Source of the DNA: Larix kaempferi | Lineage: Eukaryota; Streptophyta; Pinopsida; Pinales; Pinaceae | Length of the DNA: 64,000 bases | Direction of reading: 5' to 3' | Assembly (NCBI GenBank): GCA_027924585.1 | Contig: BSBM01000123.1 | Location: 18,416,001 to 18,480,000, forward strand | Shown: positions 45,471-57,175 of the stretch, in pieces | Position numbering within the stretch: the first letter of the stretch is position 1 | How the letters are laid out: each line of letters starts with the position of its first letter | Made by a program: the position numbers and the translations under genes | The notes under the pieces: generated by a model | Told to the model about the DNA's origin: nothing | Databases searched by the model: none | What the model saw: the letters and a program-made list of their open reading frames with translations, nothing else

Positions 45471-46235
45471 ATGCCTTGGTCCCTTGAAGTTTTGTTGTGG
45501 ATTTTGGTTAGGGGTTTGGCCTTAAGGGTCCATCCACTCCCTTTGCCAAACTTTGGCCTTCCCCTCTCCTCGTTCTCATTCCCGAGCTCGTCCTCCACGT
45601 ACCTTTTCACTCGCTCCTCCATCTGCCCTCCCGTCCTTCCCTCCACCTGTCCCCTTGATCTTCCCCCCGGTGTCAGCTCCCACGGGGCTTCCTTAACTCC
45701 CCCATTCGCCCTCCCTACTCCTCCTTTCGCGATGGCTCTTCCTCCCCATCTCCCCGATTCTCTGAGCCGTTTGTCCCTCGAGGAGTTTGCCCCTTCTGCT
45801 CCTCGTCTTTCGCAGGTGGAAATTTGGGATAGGGAGCTTGCCCCTTCTGCTCCTCGTCTTTCGCAGGCGGTTAATTGGGATACGATGCCGTCTATCAGGG
45901 CGGCCATTGCTGCTTTAAGCAGAACCCTGATAGACATCAAATTTGCAGTCCGAAGAACTTACGAGACGGTTTGCTCCAGCGTGAACCAGAACTCTGATAT
46001 GGCGTCGGTCATAACGCACGTCTGCACCCAGTTGTCCTGCCAGGATTCCAGGATTGATGACCTGGAGCGAAATATCATAGAATTAATGGGAAAAGTTGAT
46101 AGAATTCAGGAAGATTTGGCTGTTTACTTCAAAGTGACGCAGGGAAGCTGGATACATGAGAATACAACGGTGAACCAGGAAATAAATCAGTTGAGGGTGG
46201 ACGATTCGTCTGTCAAGCTCGGGAAGAAAGGCTAG
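45471..46235 (+). CDS. Unassigned ORF downstream of LINE RNase H, proline-rich head and helical tail
   Basis: A 255-codon frame begins eight bases after the RNase H stop. A more likely start is ATG 45732, giving about 167 residues. The upstream part is Ser/Pro/Leu-rich low complexity. The later part has a near-exact 17-residue duplication (APSAPRLSQ repeated at about 45787 and 45838) and then a helical, coiled-coil-like stretch with DDLERNIIELMGKVDRIQED. GC content is much higher than that of the host LINE. LINEs normally have only a 3' UTR here. It could be an extra ORF of this LINE family or host sequence carried by 3' transduction. A short hydrophobic frame follows at 46260-46445. Confidence 0.4.
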   Translation: MPWSLEVLLWILVRGLALRVHPLPLPNFGLPLSSFSFPSSSSTYLFTRSSICPPVLPSTCPLDLPPGVSSHGASLTPPFALPTPPFAMALPPHLPDSLSRLSLEEFAPSAPRLSQVEIWDRELAPSAPRLSQAVNWDTMPSIRAAIAALSRTLIDIKFAVRRTYETVCSSVNQNSDMASVITHVCTQLSCQDSRIDDLERNIIELMGKVDRIQEDLAVYFKVTQGSWIHENTTVNQEINQLRVDDSSVKLGKKG

Positions 46236-46505
46236 CCTAGCCCAGGTTTCATAGAATTTTTGATTTGGTTAATGTTTTTTTGTAAACTTCTCTGCAGTCA
46301 GTTTGTTAAGGTGTATGCCAGCTCTATGCTGGACAATTTCAGGAAGACTAAACTTAGAGACTACAATGTAATGCAGATAGTTTTGGTAGTGTTAGCTGGT
46401 CCTATCATTTCAGCTCTGTTAAAAACTCTGTTTGCAAGTCTGTAATGAATAGCTGTGCATAGCTTTATAAATATTATCTTTTCCCTGTTACTGTTAAAAA
46501 AAAAA

Positions 46506-47199
46506 ATTAAAGTCTTTTGTAGCGCTTCTGGAATGATGGCGAGTTCTAAAAAATCCATCTTTTTATACAACTGCATTGATCTGGCAAATGAACAGTTCTT
46601 ATGTGAGAAAATTTATTATATTTTTCCATATCAGACAGTCAAACTTGATGAAGGATTTAAATACTTGGGATTTTTCTTAAAGCCCAATGGTTATAAGAAG
46701 GATGACTGGAACTGGCTGGTAAAAAGGGTTGAGAAAATGATTAGCAATTGGTCTTTCAAATATTTGTCTTTGGGAGGAAGGTTAGTGCTTGCAAACTCTA
46801 TTTTACAAGGCATACATGTTTATTGGACTTCATTAGCAATGGTTCTGAAATCTATTATGGAGGCAATCAAGAAAAGGTTGTATCAATTCATATGGGATGG
46901 GAACTTCAATGTGTCCAAATTTTATTTATCTTCTTGGCATAATCTCGCTCTCCCAAAGAAGCATGGTGGTTGGGGGATGAAACAAATCTTCTGCTTCACT
47001 GAAGCTCTGAGTACAAAATCCTTATGGCGAGGCTTATTTGGTAATACTCTCTAGTGTCATATTCTTAAAGGGAAGTATATTAAATAATTTATGTTATCTG
47101 AATGGCTCAGAATTCCTAAAATTCCATCAAATTATTCAATAATTTGGAAGGGTTTATTTCGATGCTTACATATCATAAAGAAAAGGATTAGTTGGGACC
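46506..47199 (+). pseudogene. LINE protein, middle part after RT palm
   Basis: The frame resumes at the target duplication with MMASSKKSIFLYNC, then KYLGFFLKPNGYKKDDW, the WxxLVKRVEKMISNWSFKYLSLGGR thumb-type segment, and a PKKHGGWGMKQ block, to WKGLFRCL and the SWD at 47199. One TAG near 47053 and another near 47085 interrupt it. It continues at 61020 after the next insertion. Confidence 0.75.
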
Positions 47200-47379
47200 T
47201 GTTGTAGCTGCAACCTAATCCCCAAATTTTGAGAAAATTGTGGGGTCTCTCCTTTATTTTTTAGAGTTTATTTCTTCCTAGAAGAGTTCCCCTTTTCAAC
47301 ACTTAGTTTTTTCCTGAAATTTTTTTGAAGAACAAGTAAGTTTTCGGCTAAGTGCAACTCAGGTTTTTGCACCAAAAAA

Positions 47380-47860
47380 GTCACAACGTTCTGACGAGTT
47401 TGCACCGACGTTTCATGGCGTCCAGGATGATTCACACCGACAGATCCCTGCTAGTTGGTGAGTTTGCACTGACCATGTTGAAGCATTTTGACGAACTCCC
47501 GCCGATCAATTCGTCACTTCCTAACGAGTTACCGCCGATCACTTCGCGGGGAAGTGTCTTTGAAAAAATTAAGTCGACGGTTTTGCAGCGTCCTGACGAG
47601 TTCACGCCGACGGTTTCGCGGTGCTTCGGCGATCGTTTCGCCGTCTTTGGGAAAAGCTCGCCGACCATTTCGCAGCAATCATTTCATTGCGTCGATCGTT
47701 TCGCTGTAATCTGGGAGAAGTGCCCCAACCATTCCGGAGCTTTCGGGCCAGAAAATACACCAACGTGTTGCAACTTTTTAGCAAGTTTTCATCGACCAAA
47801 TCGGAGCAATCTGGTGAGTTCGCGCCGACCATTTCACGACGACTGGGGAAAGTGCAACGA
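47380..47860 (+). repeat. CpG-rich short repeats in the leader of the 47200 element
   Basis: Diverged units with GACGAGTT, CGCCGACCATTTCGC and GGGAAAAGCTCGCC-like words repeat with irregular spacing. Overlapping frames in all phases remain open because of the repeat; I do not count them as proteins. Confidence 0.55.
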
Positions 47861-47987
47861 AACGGTCAGCGGGAGTTTTCTTTGTTAGCACAGAAATGCG
47901 GGAAGGGGCATTGGCGCCAACGGGATTGGTCATTAAATGACCCCACCAACCAACCCCGTTCACATTTCTTGCGAGGGTTTCATTTGT

Positions 47988-47998
47988 TATATATATAG
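47988..47998 (+). promoter_or_regulatory. Likely TATA box of the 47200 element
   Basis: TTATATATATAG is followed about 130 bp later by a splice donor-like GTAAGC at 48131. Confidence 0.4.
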
Positions 47999-48130
47999 AA
48001 AATGGTCTTTTTAACCAACATTTACGTAGAGGAATAAAACGTAATTTGCGCTCCAGCCACCACCAGTCATCGGACGTCAAGTGCTCAACGTTGTCGAGCT
48101 CAGCTTCAACAACCACTCTGTGAGTGATAG

Positions 48131-49226
48131 GTAAGCAACCTCACGCCCTCATCTTGTCGTTTAACATTTTCTTGTTTTGGTCGTTATTTCCCTGATTTAA
48201 ACCTCTGTTTTCCCCGCCTTTGTTTTTCAAAGTCTATTGGGTCAAGATTATCCAGTTTGGGGCTTAGGGTCATTTTCTAATTGGGGTTGTTGCGGCCTCA
48301 CCTGGCTAAGGTTTCTCGGTCTAGTATCCCACCTCAACCCGATATCCCAGTCGCACCTGTCGCAACCCTCGTATCCTTTCAATCGACATGACTATGTGTG
48401 GGGAAAGAAGTGTTTTTTCCACAAACAGTGGGGGTTTCTGCGTTTTTGTGAGTTTCCCTACTGCCATGAATCCCACCATTAAAAATCTAAGCACTGAGTG
48501 ACTCAAACGTAGGTTCACACACAGAAAGCCGAGGGTTGTCCGAGCATTTGGATTAGGACGACCATGTTTTTTAGGCTACCCATGCCTTTTACCCTTGCAT
48601 AGGGATAGCCTTGTATGTCGCCTTCTCATTTCCCACCGAGGCCGTTTCATTCTCAAAGCCCACACCATGCCCGCATAATCGCCCTGTCAATTCTTGTTTC
48701 TTACCCGGAGTCAGTCTTACCAAGTCATTGATTCTCGTCGCATGTTTTAAATAATGTAGTTTTGGGGGTTATTAATGAAATCCTTTCAAAGGAATTTTCC
48801 AACACGATTCTACTTCTTTTCTGGTTGCATTCTATTTTCCACTCATCTGTATATCACTAAAGCGTAGCAAAACCTTAGCAGCATTGGTCTTCCAGCATGA
48901 AGGTCTTAGCTATCTGTGTGTGATGTGATGTTTCCAAAACTGTTTCTTTTGTCTCTTTTATAAGTTTGTTTATGCATTAAGCCAAAGGAAATTTAAGTCT
49001 GTCTCTCACACAAAGGCTTCAAAGTTTGATGCAAATGGTTGAAATAGGTACCCTTAGTTTGTCTCCACAGTTGTGCTTGAAAGATCCATTATGGTTTAAA
49101 ATCTGAATAAACGATGATAACATTCAATATTGTTTGAACTCTGCTCATTTGCTGTACCACAGAAAATAAACTGTTTGTGAGCTATTCGATGAAGATTCCT
49201 CACTTATTCATTCAGTGTCTCTTCAG
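48131..49226 (+). other. Probable leader intron of the 47200 element
   Basis: A donor-like G/GTAAGC at 48130-48136 pairs with a pyrimidine-rich acceptor CTCTTCAG/G at 49219-49227. Within it I see only short, unmatched frames. The coding frame begins shortly after the acceptor. Confidence 0.35.
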
Positions 49227-49254
49227 GTTTGATATGCATAATAAATATGCCAAG

Positions 49255-52200
49255 TGAAAGTCCAAGTTGGTGGAATTGGACTCAGACGTTGAGGTAGTGT
49301 TGGATATCCCTATAGAAATAATGTTCGAAGACACTAAAGCCGTGACGGGGGGCATCCCAGATTTCAAATGGGCTAAGCTATACAGAGTCATCAGAGATGG
49401 AAACGTGCCTAATTCAAATATCAAAGAATTAATGGTCTACCAGAACATTAAGAGGTCCAGCCTCCATAAGGCTACCACACGCCCGGAGTTATTCCCTTGC
49501 TCAGAGGTCATTGGATAGATTTTACCCCAGGCAGATGTTACCACTAGAATCATATCAGATGCCAAAGGAGAAGGACTCGCATCCTTCCAACCAGGCCACA
49601 TAGCTGCAATGTACAAGCTACCCTCCCCTAAAGTCATGATGACCGATGACTGGATAAGAGAGTTCAATATAGATCACTTCGATTATGCTAAGAAGATGGA
49701 ATTCCCTGAAAGACAGTTGAGACCGAAGTCTCGCAAAGATTATGACATTCAAGGCTTAAGGACCCCGTATAGAATTATAGCTTTGATGTTAAGCCGGGTT
49801 TTTGGCTTGGGAAACAGAAACACCTATAAAATTAGCTGGGTACTAGTGATGTACCACATTGCCACGCATGGTACAATCTTCAACTGGGAAGATATCATTT
49901 ATGAAAGTATGGCGTCACACATAGCTGCAGCGCAAGGAGGATTGACGCAGAAGTTGGTTGAATTCTTCATGTCTTCCTATCTCCTGGATTGCGTACTAAT
50001 CATGAATCCTTCCCCTAATTTGGGATGTGTTTGGAATCAGGCCAAATCTCCCATTCATGTGGCTTATCAGTTGACATGGGCCCACAAATATGCAAGTCAC
50101 TACAAGCTAATTTGCGAGGAATTAATCATGCCTCTTTACTGACGAATCTTCAATGAAGAGCCAAATTGTCTATCCGAGAACGCTTTGGCAGTTATCGAGG
50201 AATATGGGGATTATTATTTCTCCACGGAAGGCACTTATCTCAGGATGTATCGGGGCACCCAATCCCCTTCTCAGTTGCCTAAATATGCTATAGTTTTGTT
50301 GTGCACAAAGAGGTCGTAAGGCAATTTTTTATTAATGGAGTTGGCAGTTTTCTCCATGAGAAGAAGAAGGCCTTCTACCCACCACTATCATCGGCGTGTA
50401 CAAATTCTCCAAGGTGAAGGAAGCTGAATATTTTTTCAAATATTTGGAGGCCTTTCATTTTGGAACAATGATTTTTGTAAGGCACGACAACCAAGATAAG
50501 GTCGCTCGACATTGTGCTTCTTGTAGAATTAACTTCGCATACACAAATCATTTCTTGAAGGACGAAGAAGTGTATCGGAGGGCGAGCAACATGAACGAGA
50601 TGAACAAATGATTTGTTCGCAAGGGAGGAGTTGGTTCTAGTATTGCTGACAACACTGCCAAGGAAGCAGAATTGCAGAAGAAATGAGAAGAAGCCACAAG
50701 ATTACAAGTAGAGGAAGCAGAGAGGAATCTTAAGGAGGAAGCAGAACGACTACGAGCAGAAGAATCAGAGAGACATCAAAAGGAAGAGGCCGAGAGGAAA
50801 GAAAGAGAGGTTGCTGAAGAACAACGAAGAAAAGCTGAAAGAAGTGGAAGATGCAAGCAAAGAGATAGAAAGAAAAGAAGTAGATGAGGAATTAAAAAGA
50901 AAAGAAGAAGAGGATTGGTTCAAGGAAGTTGTGGATAGGAATGGAACCCAAAGTGAACACAGGATTCCACAACAAATGGATATAGATCCACCGAAAGTAT
51001 CCAATGTGACACTCACCGGAGGCCACATCCCATTTAATGAGATCGGACTCGCCCAAGTCACCCCATCAAATCAACATACTGTGGCCAAATTGGACACGAT
51101 ATTTTTTATTAAAAAAGAAATACCATCACGTGGAGATCAGAAAAGAGACTGGAAATGGGAGCCCAGCCCGATGTTATTACTGTCCAGGAAAACACAATCA
51201 TGTAGGGTACCCACAAGGACCCTAAATTCATTGCATCTGTTAGCATAGATATTGTACAAGCAAGTGCAGATAATGTTGACAAATTGTTGAACGATGTCGA
51301 GCGCAACAAAGAGAAGATGTTGAAATTAAAAGACAATTTGGTAAAAGAGAAGGGTGAAAGCATAGAGTTGAAAAGGAAATTTGAGGCCATATTATCAGAA
51401 AGAGACAGATTGTTGTCTAATTACTAGAATCTGGATGAAGAGAAAGAAGCATTGGCGGTACAGTTGATGATAATGGAGGGAGAGAGGGGTGATTTTGAAG
51501 CACGAATCAAAGACCTGGAAGCGCGAGAGTCAGTGGCAAACCAAAAGACCGAAGAATTCAAAACTCAAGTGGAAGAATTTTTAAAAGAAAAGAAATCTAT
51601 GGCAGAGCAACTAGAGCTAGCAGATAATAGAAAGCAAGACATGAGTCCTTTTTGTGAAAAAGCATGCAAGATTCAGGAAGAATTATATCGCTCTCAGGAA
51701 GTACTCACAGAAGAAATATACAATATGAAGTTGTTGATGGAAAGGATGAAGGTGATAGTCACTAGCATTCAAGAAAAGACTTTTGGATATTGCAAATAAG
51801 GTTAAGAGCCAGATGGCCTGGAGAGAAACTAATTCAAAATTCCCCGATGATTTACCCCCAAATACGACAGCAGACCTAACGACGGATTTGGCACTTCTGG
51901 AATTTTGCAGGAAAGGTGGCAGGAGAATAAATAATGAAATTCCGAAGACTATCCAAAAGTGTCCAGATTTTTACGAGAAAACCTAGCAGGTTCATGAGAA
52001 ATGCCATCTCTCTTTGGTCCCAAAGATAAATGAGCTTCCTTTAGGAGACCAACACATAGCAGAGCTGCAGAATGGGTTGTAGGGAGAACTAGACTACATC
52101 ATAAAATTGGGAGCTCTCATAGAAGAAGACATCCACCACTTTGTAGGACAAGCATCTATACATGCCTACTTTCTGGAAGATAGCTGCAAGGCTGCAGCAG

Positions 52201-52340
52201 CAGGATTGGCACATATTGAGATGCAGTTATCATATCATGAAGTGTCCTTACAAGTATTGGAGCCTTTCAAATTTAATGTCAAAGATGAAGAGGAAAATGC
52301 GTGGGAAGATTATATTTCTATTTTAGCGGGGCCCACCTAA
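49255..52340 (+). pseudogene. Gag-like protein with long coiled coils and a degenerate zinc knuckle
   Basis: One frame runs from about 49255 to 50142 with a single TAG at 49516. It has a globular part with PDFKWAKLYRVIRDGNVPNS, PYRIIALMLSRVFGLGNRNT and a WxxIIYESMASHIAAAQ-type helix. After a TGA and a shift it continues with KVKEAEYFFKYLEAFHFGTM and CASCRINFAYTNHF, then a very charged Glu/Lys/Arg coiled coil (50640-50930). A CYYC...HNHVGYP segment near 51160 looks like a damaged knuckle. More coiled coil follows (51250-51790) and a last part reaches 52340. At least six stops or shifts are present. The globular core, coiled coil and knuckle suggest a gag-like protein. No protease or polymerase accompanies it. 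Confidence 0.45.
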
Positions 52341-52834
52341 ATCTAAATTGTAAATATCTTTTTGTATTTTCTGATGTAAAACACTAGATGACAAATTTTT
52401 GAGAATGCTTAGGGTTAGGGTAAACGAAGAGTCACTAGAGGACAAACTTTTGTTAATATAAATAGAGGAGTAGAAGAAAGAGAAAGGGATTTTTGCTGGT
52501 GAATCAAATGCTGGAGACATTTATGTAAAATAAATACTTCTTTGCTAATGAGAAAGGGTTGTTTTGCTGGGAAAAGTTTGCATTGATGTTTGTCTGGAAT
52601 GTGTGATCGCTGGAACATAATTCTTTCTTTTTCTGCATCTATCATACTGTGAGATCTTTCTAATTCTGTCGAATTATTTCAATGATGATGAATGGTTTCC
52701 TTATTTCATGCAAATGGTTATGTGCAACAGAGTAATAGATTTCTTTAATCAATATCAAAGTTATCTTTGATAACTTCTGTTGTAAATGTGAAATTTTCTT
52801 TTAATGGATATCTGTTAAATGTACTTGATCATTT

Positions 52835-53333
52835 TGTTAAGTTTTATCCTAAATTCACAAGCAAGATCACTAAAAGAAACACAATCACAAGATAGACAAA
52901 TATTTACCCTGGGAAACCCTCATGGGGTATAAAAACCAGCAATGCTTTCCTCAATATAGATAATCAACCCAATACAAGATGTAGTCCTCAACAATAGCTC
53001 CTTCTCCTCCTATGCAGATCTCTCTCTCTCTCATGCCCCAATCACAAGTGAGTGAATGAATGAGATAAATGAGGAATAGCCTCCTCTATTTATACTCATG
53101 TCCTAACTGACTTTTCACCCTATGGGGCCGGCCTCTCCTAAGACTGTCTAATAACCCCTAAACAGCTAACTCAGGGCCTACCTCACATGGGAGATCTAAT
53201 AACCCTAGTTACCACACTCTATCAGAGGAATAAACATCTCCGGATAAACAATAGGGTCACCTCGGAGGAATAGAACATCTCCGGAATAATAAAATACAAA
53301 TATAATATTCTTAGAAGTTACAATATTTCAACA
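52835..53333 (-). repeat. 3' LTR (by element sense) of copia
   Basis: 499 bp, plus-strand ends TGTTAAGTTT and TATTTCAACA. In element sense it has a TATAAATAGAGG box. It is followed inward by the purine tract, seen on the plus strand as CTCCCCCTT (53334-53342). Confidence 0.92.
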
Positions 53334-53539
53334 CTCCCCCTTAACGAGAAGGATATTGTAACAACATCTGCAGGAGCAAGGAGTCATCAACTATACGGTA
53401 CATGATACATTTATAAATCATTGGAAGCTTTATTTATACATTATCAGTAACTCAAGAAGTTACTGGAACATCAACATCTTCAGTACTAAATCTTCATCTT
53501 TTGCAGCACTTGAACAACTACAGGAACATCAACATCTGG

Positions 53540-53930
53540 ATCCTCTCGATCAACAACATCGTCTAGATCTCTCGATCTCGATTAACATCGTAATAACATC
53601 TGGATCCTTACGATCATCAGCATCGTCATCTGGATCATCATGATCAACAACATCGTCATCTAGATCATCACGATCAATAGCATCATCATCTAGATCATCA
53701 CAATCAACAACATCGTCATCTAGATCATCACGATCAACAACATCATCCTCTAGATCATCACGATCAACAACATCGTCATCTAGATCATCACGATCAACAA
53801 CATCGTCATCTAGATCATCACGATCAACATCATCGTCATCTAGATCATCACGATCAACAACATCATCATCTAGATCATCGCGATCAACAACATCATCATC
53901 TCGATCATCAGTATCATAGCAGCATACCCT
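53540..53930 (-). repeat. 30-bp minisatellite in copia 3' region, about 12 copies
   Basis: CATCTAGATCATCACGATCA and small variants repeat every 30 bp. Because 30 is a multiple of three, the minus strand stays open for 132 codons as DDLDDDVVDR repeats; this is not counted as a gene. Confidence 0.85.
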
Positions 53931-53984
53931 GCAATACACATGATCCATTTAAGACACCATAGCATGTCAAGGGACGATGCAGTC

Positions 53985-54770
53985 CACTCGTCAACTTAGA
54001 CAAAGTCTAAGGACCTCTTTTTCGAAGACATATGTCTACGGATCAATTCAGGAACCGAAATCCGGGGATGATGCAATCCCCTCTTGTCCACTAGTGACCA
54101 CTTCTTGAAGACATCTGTCTATGGATCAATTCAGGGACCGAAGTCTGGGGATGATGCAATCCCCTCTCGTCCATTAGGGACCACTTCTCGAAGACATCTG
54201 TCTACGGATCAATTTAGGGACCAAAGTCCTGGGATGATACAATCCTCTCGTCCACTGGGGACCACTTCTCGGAGATCTATCTACGGATCTATTAAGGGGC
54301 CAAAGTCCTGGGATGATACAATCCTCTCGTCCACTGGGGACCACTTCTCGGAGACATCTGCCTACGGATCTATTTAGGGACCAAAGTCCTGGGATGATAC
54401 AATCCTCTCATCCACTGGGGACCACTTCTCGGAGACATCTATCTACGGATCTATTCAGGGACCTACGTCTAGGAATGATACAATCCCTTCTCGTCCACTA
54501 GGGACCATATTCTCAAAGTCAACTGTCTACGGATCTATTCAGGGACCTAAGTCCAAGGATGATACAATCCCTTCTCGTCCATTAGGGACCATATTCTCAA
54601 ACACAACTGTCTACGGATCTATTCAGGGACCTAAGTCCAGGGATGATATAATCCCTTCTTGTCTACTAGGGACCATATTCTTGAACAAAACTGTCTACGG
54701 TTCTATTCAGGGACCTAAGTCTAGGGATGATACAATCCCTTCTCGTCCACTAGACAAATCTAAGGACCAT
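53985..54770 (-). repeat. Second tandem array in copia 3' region, unit about 90 bp, about eight copies
   Basis: Units share CTACGGATCTATTCAGGGAC, AAGTCY-GGGATGATACAATC and CTCGTCCACTAGGGACCA. Spacing varies from about 85 to 100 bp. Confidence 0.8.
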
Positions 54771-55020
54771 GCATCGACCTCATCGTCGTAGCCAACAACC
54801 TCATCATCGACCTCATCGTCGGAACAGGTAACCTCATCAACAATATAGTATCCACATCATCGATACAGTATCCACATCAATACAGGTATCCTCATCATCG
54901 ACCTTACCGTCGATATAGGAAATCTCATCATCGACCTTACCATCGATATAGGCAATCTCATCATCGATATAGGTATCCTCATCGATACCAGTATCCAAAT
55001 ATCATCATCGACCATATCAC
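54771..55020 (-). repeat. Third tandem array in copia 3' region
   Basis: CCTCATCATCGACC and CCGTCGATATAGG-like words alternate at short spacing to the start of the coding region. Confidence 0.65.
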
Positions 55021-57175
55021 TCCCCCTTTCGAGGAGGGTCCTTCTGAACAACACCAAGCTTGTCTCGTAAATATTCAAACTTTACTTGAGACAGAGGTTT
55101 GGTCAATATATCAACAACTTGTTCATCAGTGCTCACATACTCGAGCTTGATAGCTCCTTTCTGCACCATATCACGTATATAGAAATATCAGATCTCTATG
55201 TGCTTTGACTTATCATGGAGTACTGGATTCTCTGTCATCTTGATACAACTCTAGTTGTCACATAGGATCATAGTAGGGTCCATCTCTAAGTCAAACAATC
55301 CTGATAACAGCTTCCAAAGCCATACCGCTTCACTACTGGCAGAGCAAGCAACTATATATTCTGCTTCAGCTGTGCTGAGAGCCACACTAGACTGCTTCCT
55401 ACTATACCAAGAGATCATGGCTGATCCCAGACAATAACATCCACCCGATGTACTCTTCCTGTCTGATACACTTCCTGCCCAATAAGCATATGTGTAGCCA
55501 TACAATCTGAAGTCATGATCTCCAAGATAATATAAACCGAAGTCTATCATACCCTTTAGGTACCTCATCACATGCTTTGCAGCTATCAGGTGAACTCGTC
55601 TAGGTTCCACTAGATACTGACTCAGGGTGTTCACAACAAAGCATATATCTGGCCTAGTATTCATCAGATACTTTAATGACCCAATAATCTGTCTGTATAG
55701 AGTCACATCCACTAACTCTGAGGAGTCATCAGCTAACAGCTTCAAGTTGGAATCCATGGGAGTGGCCATGGATTTACATTCCAACATATCAAATATTTTC
55801 AATATTTCCATAGCAAACTTTCCCTGGTTGAGAAAGATCCCTTCTAGGCCTTGCCATACTTCCAGACCTAGGAAGTAATGCATCAATCCGAGATCTTTCA
55901 TCTCAAACTCTAAAGAGAGCTTCTTCTTGCACTCAATAATCTATTTCTCATTTCCAGTCAGAAATAGATCATCCACATATAGCAACAATATGATAGGTTC
56001 ATCATCCATAACCTTGAGATAAAGATTAGTATCAACTTTACTTTTGGTAAAGCCCAAGCTTGTCAAGAAACTGTCAATTCTTCCATACCAAGCTCTGGGA
56101 GCTTGCTTCAACCCATACAAATCTTTCTTTAGTTTGCACACATGGGTTCTTCCATCTTCCACCTCAAATCCTTGTGGTTGTTCTATGTACACTTCCTCCT
56201 CAATCACACCATTCAGGAAAGTTGTCTTCACATCCATTTGGTGTAATTCCCACTTCATCATGGATGCAAGTGTCATGATGGTTCTAATGGAAGTGTACCT
56301 TGCAACTGGTGCAAATGTCTCTTCATAGGAAATTCCCTCTTTCTGAGAGAATCCTCTGGCTACAAACCTTGCCTTATACTTTTCAATGCTACCATCTGCA
56401 GCATGCTTTATATTGTATATCCATTTGGAGGATACCACACTTTTGTCCTTTGGTTTGGGAACTACATCCCAAACATCATTCTTCATTATTGACTGGTAAT
56501 CGTCCGTCATTGCCTTTACCCACTCTTTCTTATGAACTACCTCTTCATAACTAGTAGGTTCTTGATCTACAAGATCACACATCAAAGCCACATAGTTGTA
56601 GAATGGATTTGGTTTCTTACTCACTCTAGTAGAGCCTTCAGGAGCTCCATACTTTTCTGCTCCTATTATAATGTCTCTTGCCCATGCTGGATTTCTCTTT
56701 CTTAATATGTTTGTAATAGGGGGTTATTGTGGTTCTATCATGTCATGGTCTTCATGTGTTACATCTTCAGGGGTGGGTACAACCTCTGCAATTCTGGGAG
56801 GTGCATCTTCTTCATATACTTCTTCATACTAGCACTTCTTAGATTTCTTGAGAGCTACCTCTTCATCAAAAGTCATATCCCTACTAATTTCCATATGGTG
56901 GAATCCTGGGATGTATATTTTGAATGCTTTGGATGCTTCACAATATCCAACAAAAATTCCCTTCTTCCCAGAAGGATCTAACTTGGTTCTTTTTTCTTTT
57001 GGAACATGAATATATATTGGGCATCCAAATATCTTGAGATGACTTACCTCAGGCTTCTTCCCTGTGAACACTTCTTCTAGGGTCTTGAATTCAAGAGCAC
57101 TATGAGATAGTCTATTATGCACATAAACTACTGTCCTAGCTGCTTCAGCCCATAGATACATAGGTAGGTCTTGAT
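55021..57175 (-). pseudogene. pol: Copia pol, 3' half: integrase tail, reverse transcriptase, RNase H
   Basis: Element sense runs from 57175 to 55021. The integrase C-terminal part has DLPMYLWAEAARTVVYVHNR, HLKIFGCPIYIHVPKEKRTK and KGIFVGYCEASKAFKIYIPG (57175-56829). After a TAG comes the linker, then RT (56624-55941) with WVKAMTDDYQSIMKNDVWDV, KWIYNIKHAADGSIEKYKAR, QMDVKTTFLNGVIEEEVYI, a LYGLKQAPRAWY block and catalytic YVDDLF. RNase H has DRKSTSGGCYCLGSAMISWY and STAEAEYIVA. It ends with DILTKPLSQ and a stop near 55021. Single in-frame stops (56828, 55941, and two near 55249 and 55190) interrupt an otherwise continuous frame. Confidence 0.9.

Larger units (their letters stand above)
45061..46505 (+). 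mobile_element. Second LINE copy, severely 5'-truncated, 1.45 kb
   Basis: It is flanked by a 16-bp exact duplication ATTAAAGTCTTTTGTA (45045-45060 and 46506-46521) and ends in a run of about ten A, the signature of target-primed reverse transcription. It begins inside an RNase H domain, so only the last part of the LINE protein and the 3' region were copied. It is inserted in the same orientation into the RT of the first LINE. Confidence 0.88.

Noticed and set aside
47352-47998. Overlapping frames in the leader of the 47200 element
   Set aside because: All phases are open across a CpG-rich short repeat; no consistent protein and no start context after the TATA box.
53540-53930. Regular 30-bp repeats resembling a CRISPR array
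   Set aside because: The repeats are head-to-tail without unique spacers, lie inside a plant copia element and have no associated genes; this is a minisatellite.
53550-53948. 132-codon acidic DDLDDDVVDR frame on the minus strand
   Set aside because: It is open only because the repeat unit is 30 bp; it lies in the 3' non-coding region of the copia.
54084-54501. Plus-strand frames rich in SRPLGTTSRR words
   Set aside because: These are translations of the roughly 90-bp tandem array, antisense to the element, with no start context.
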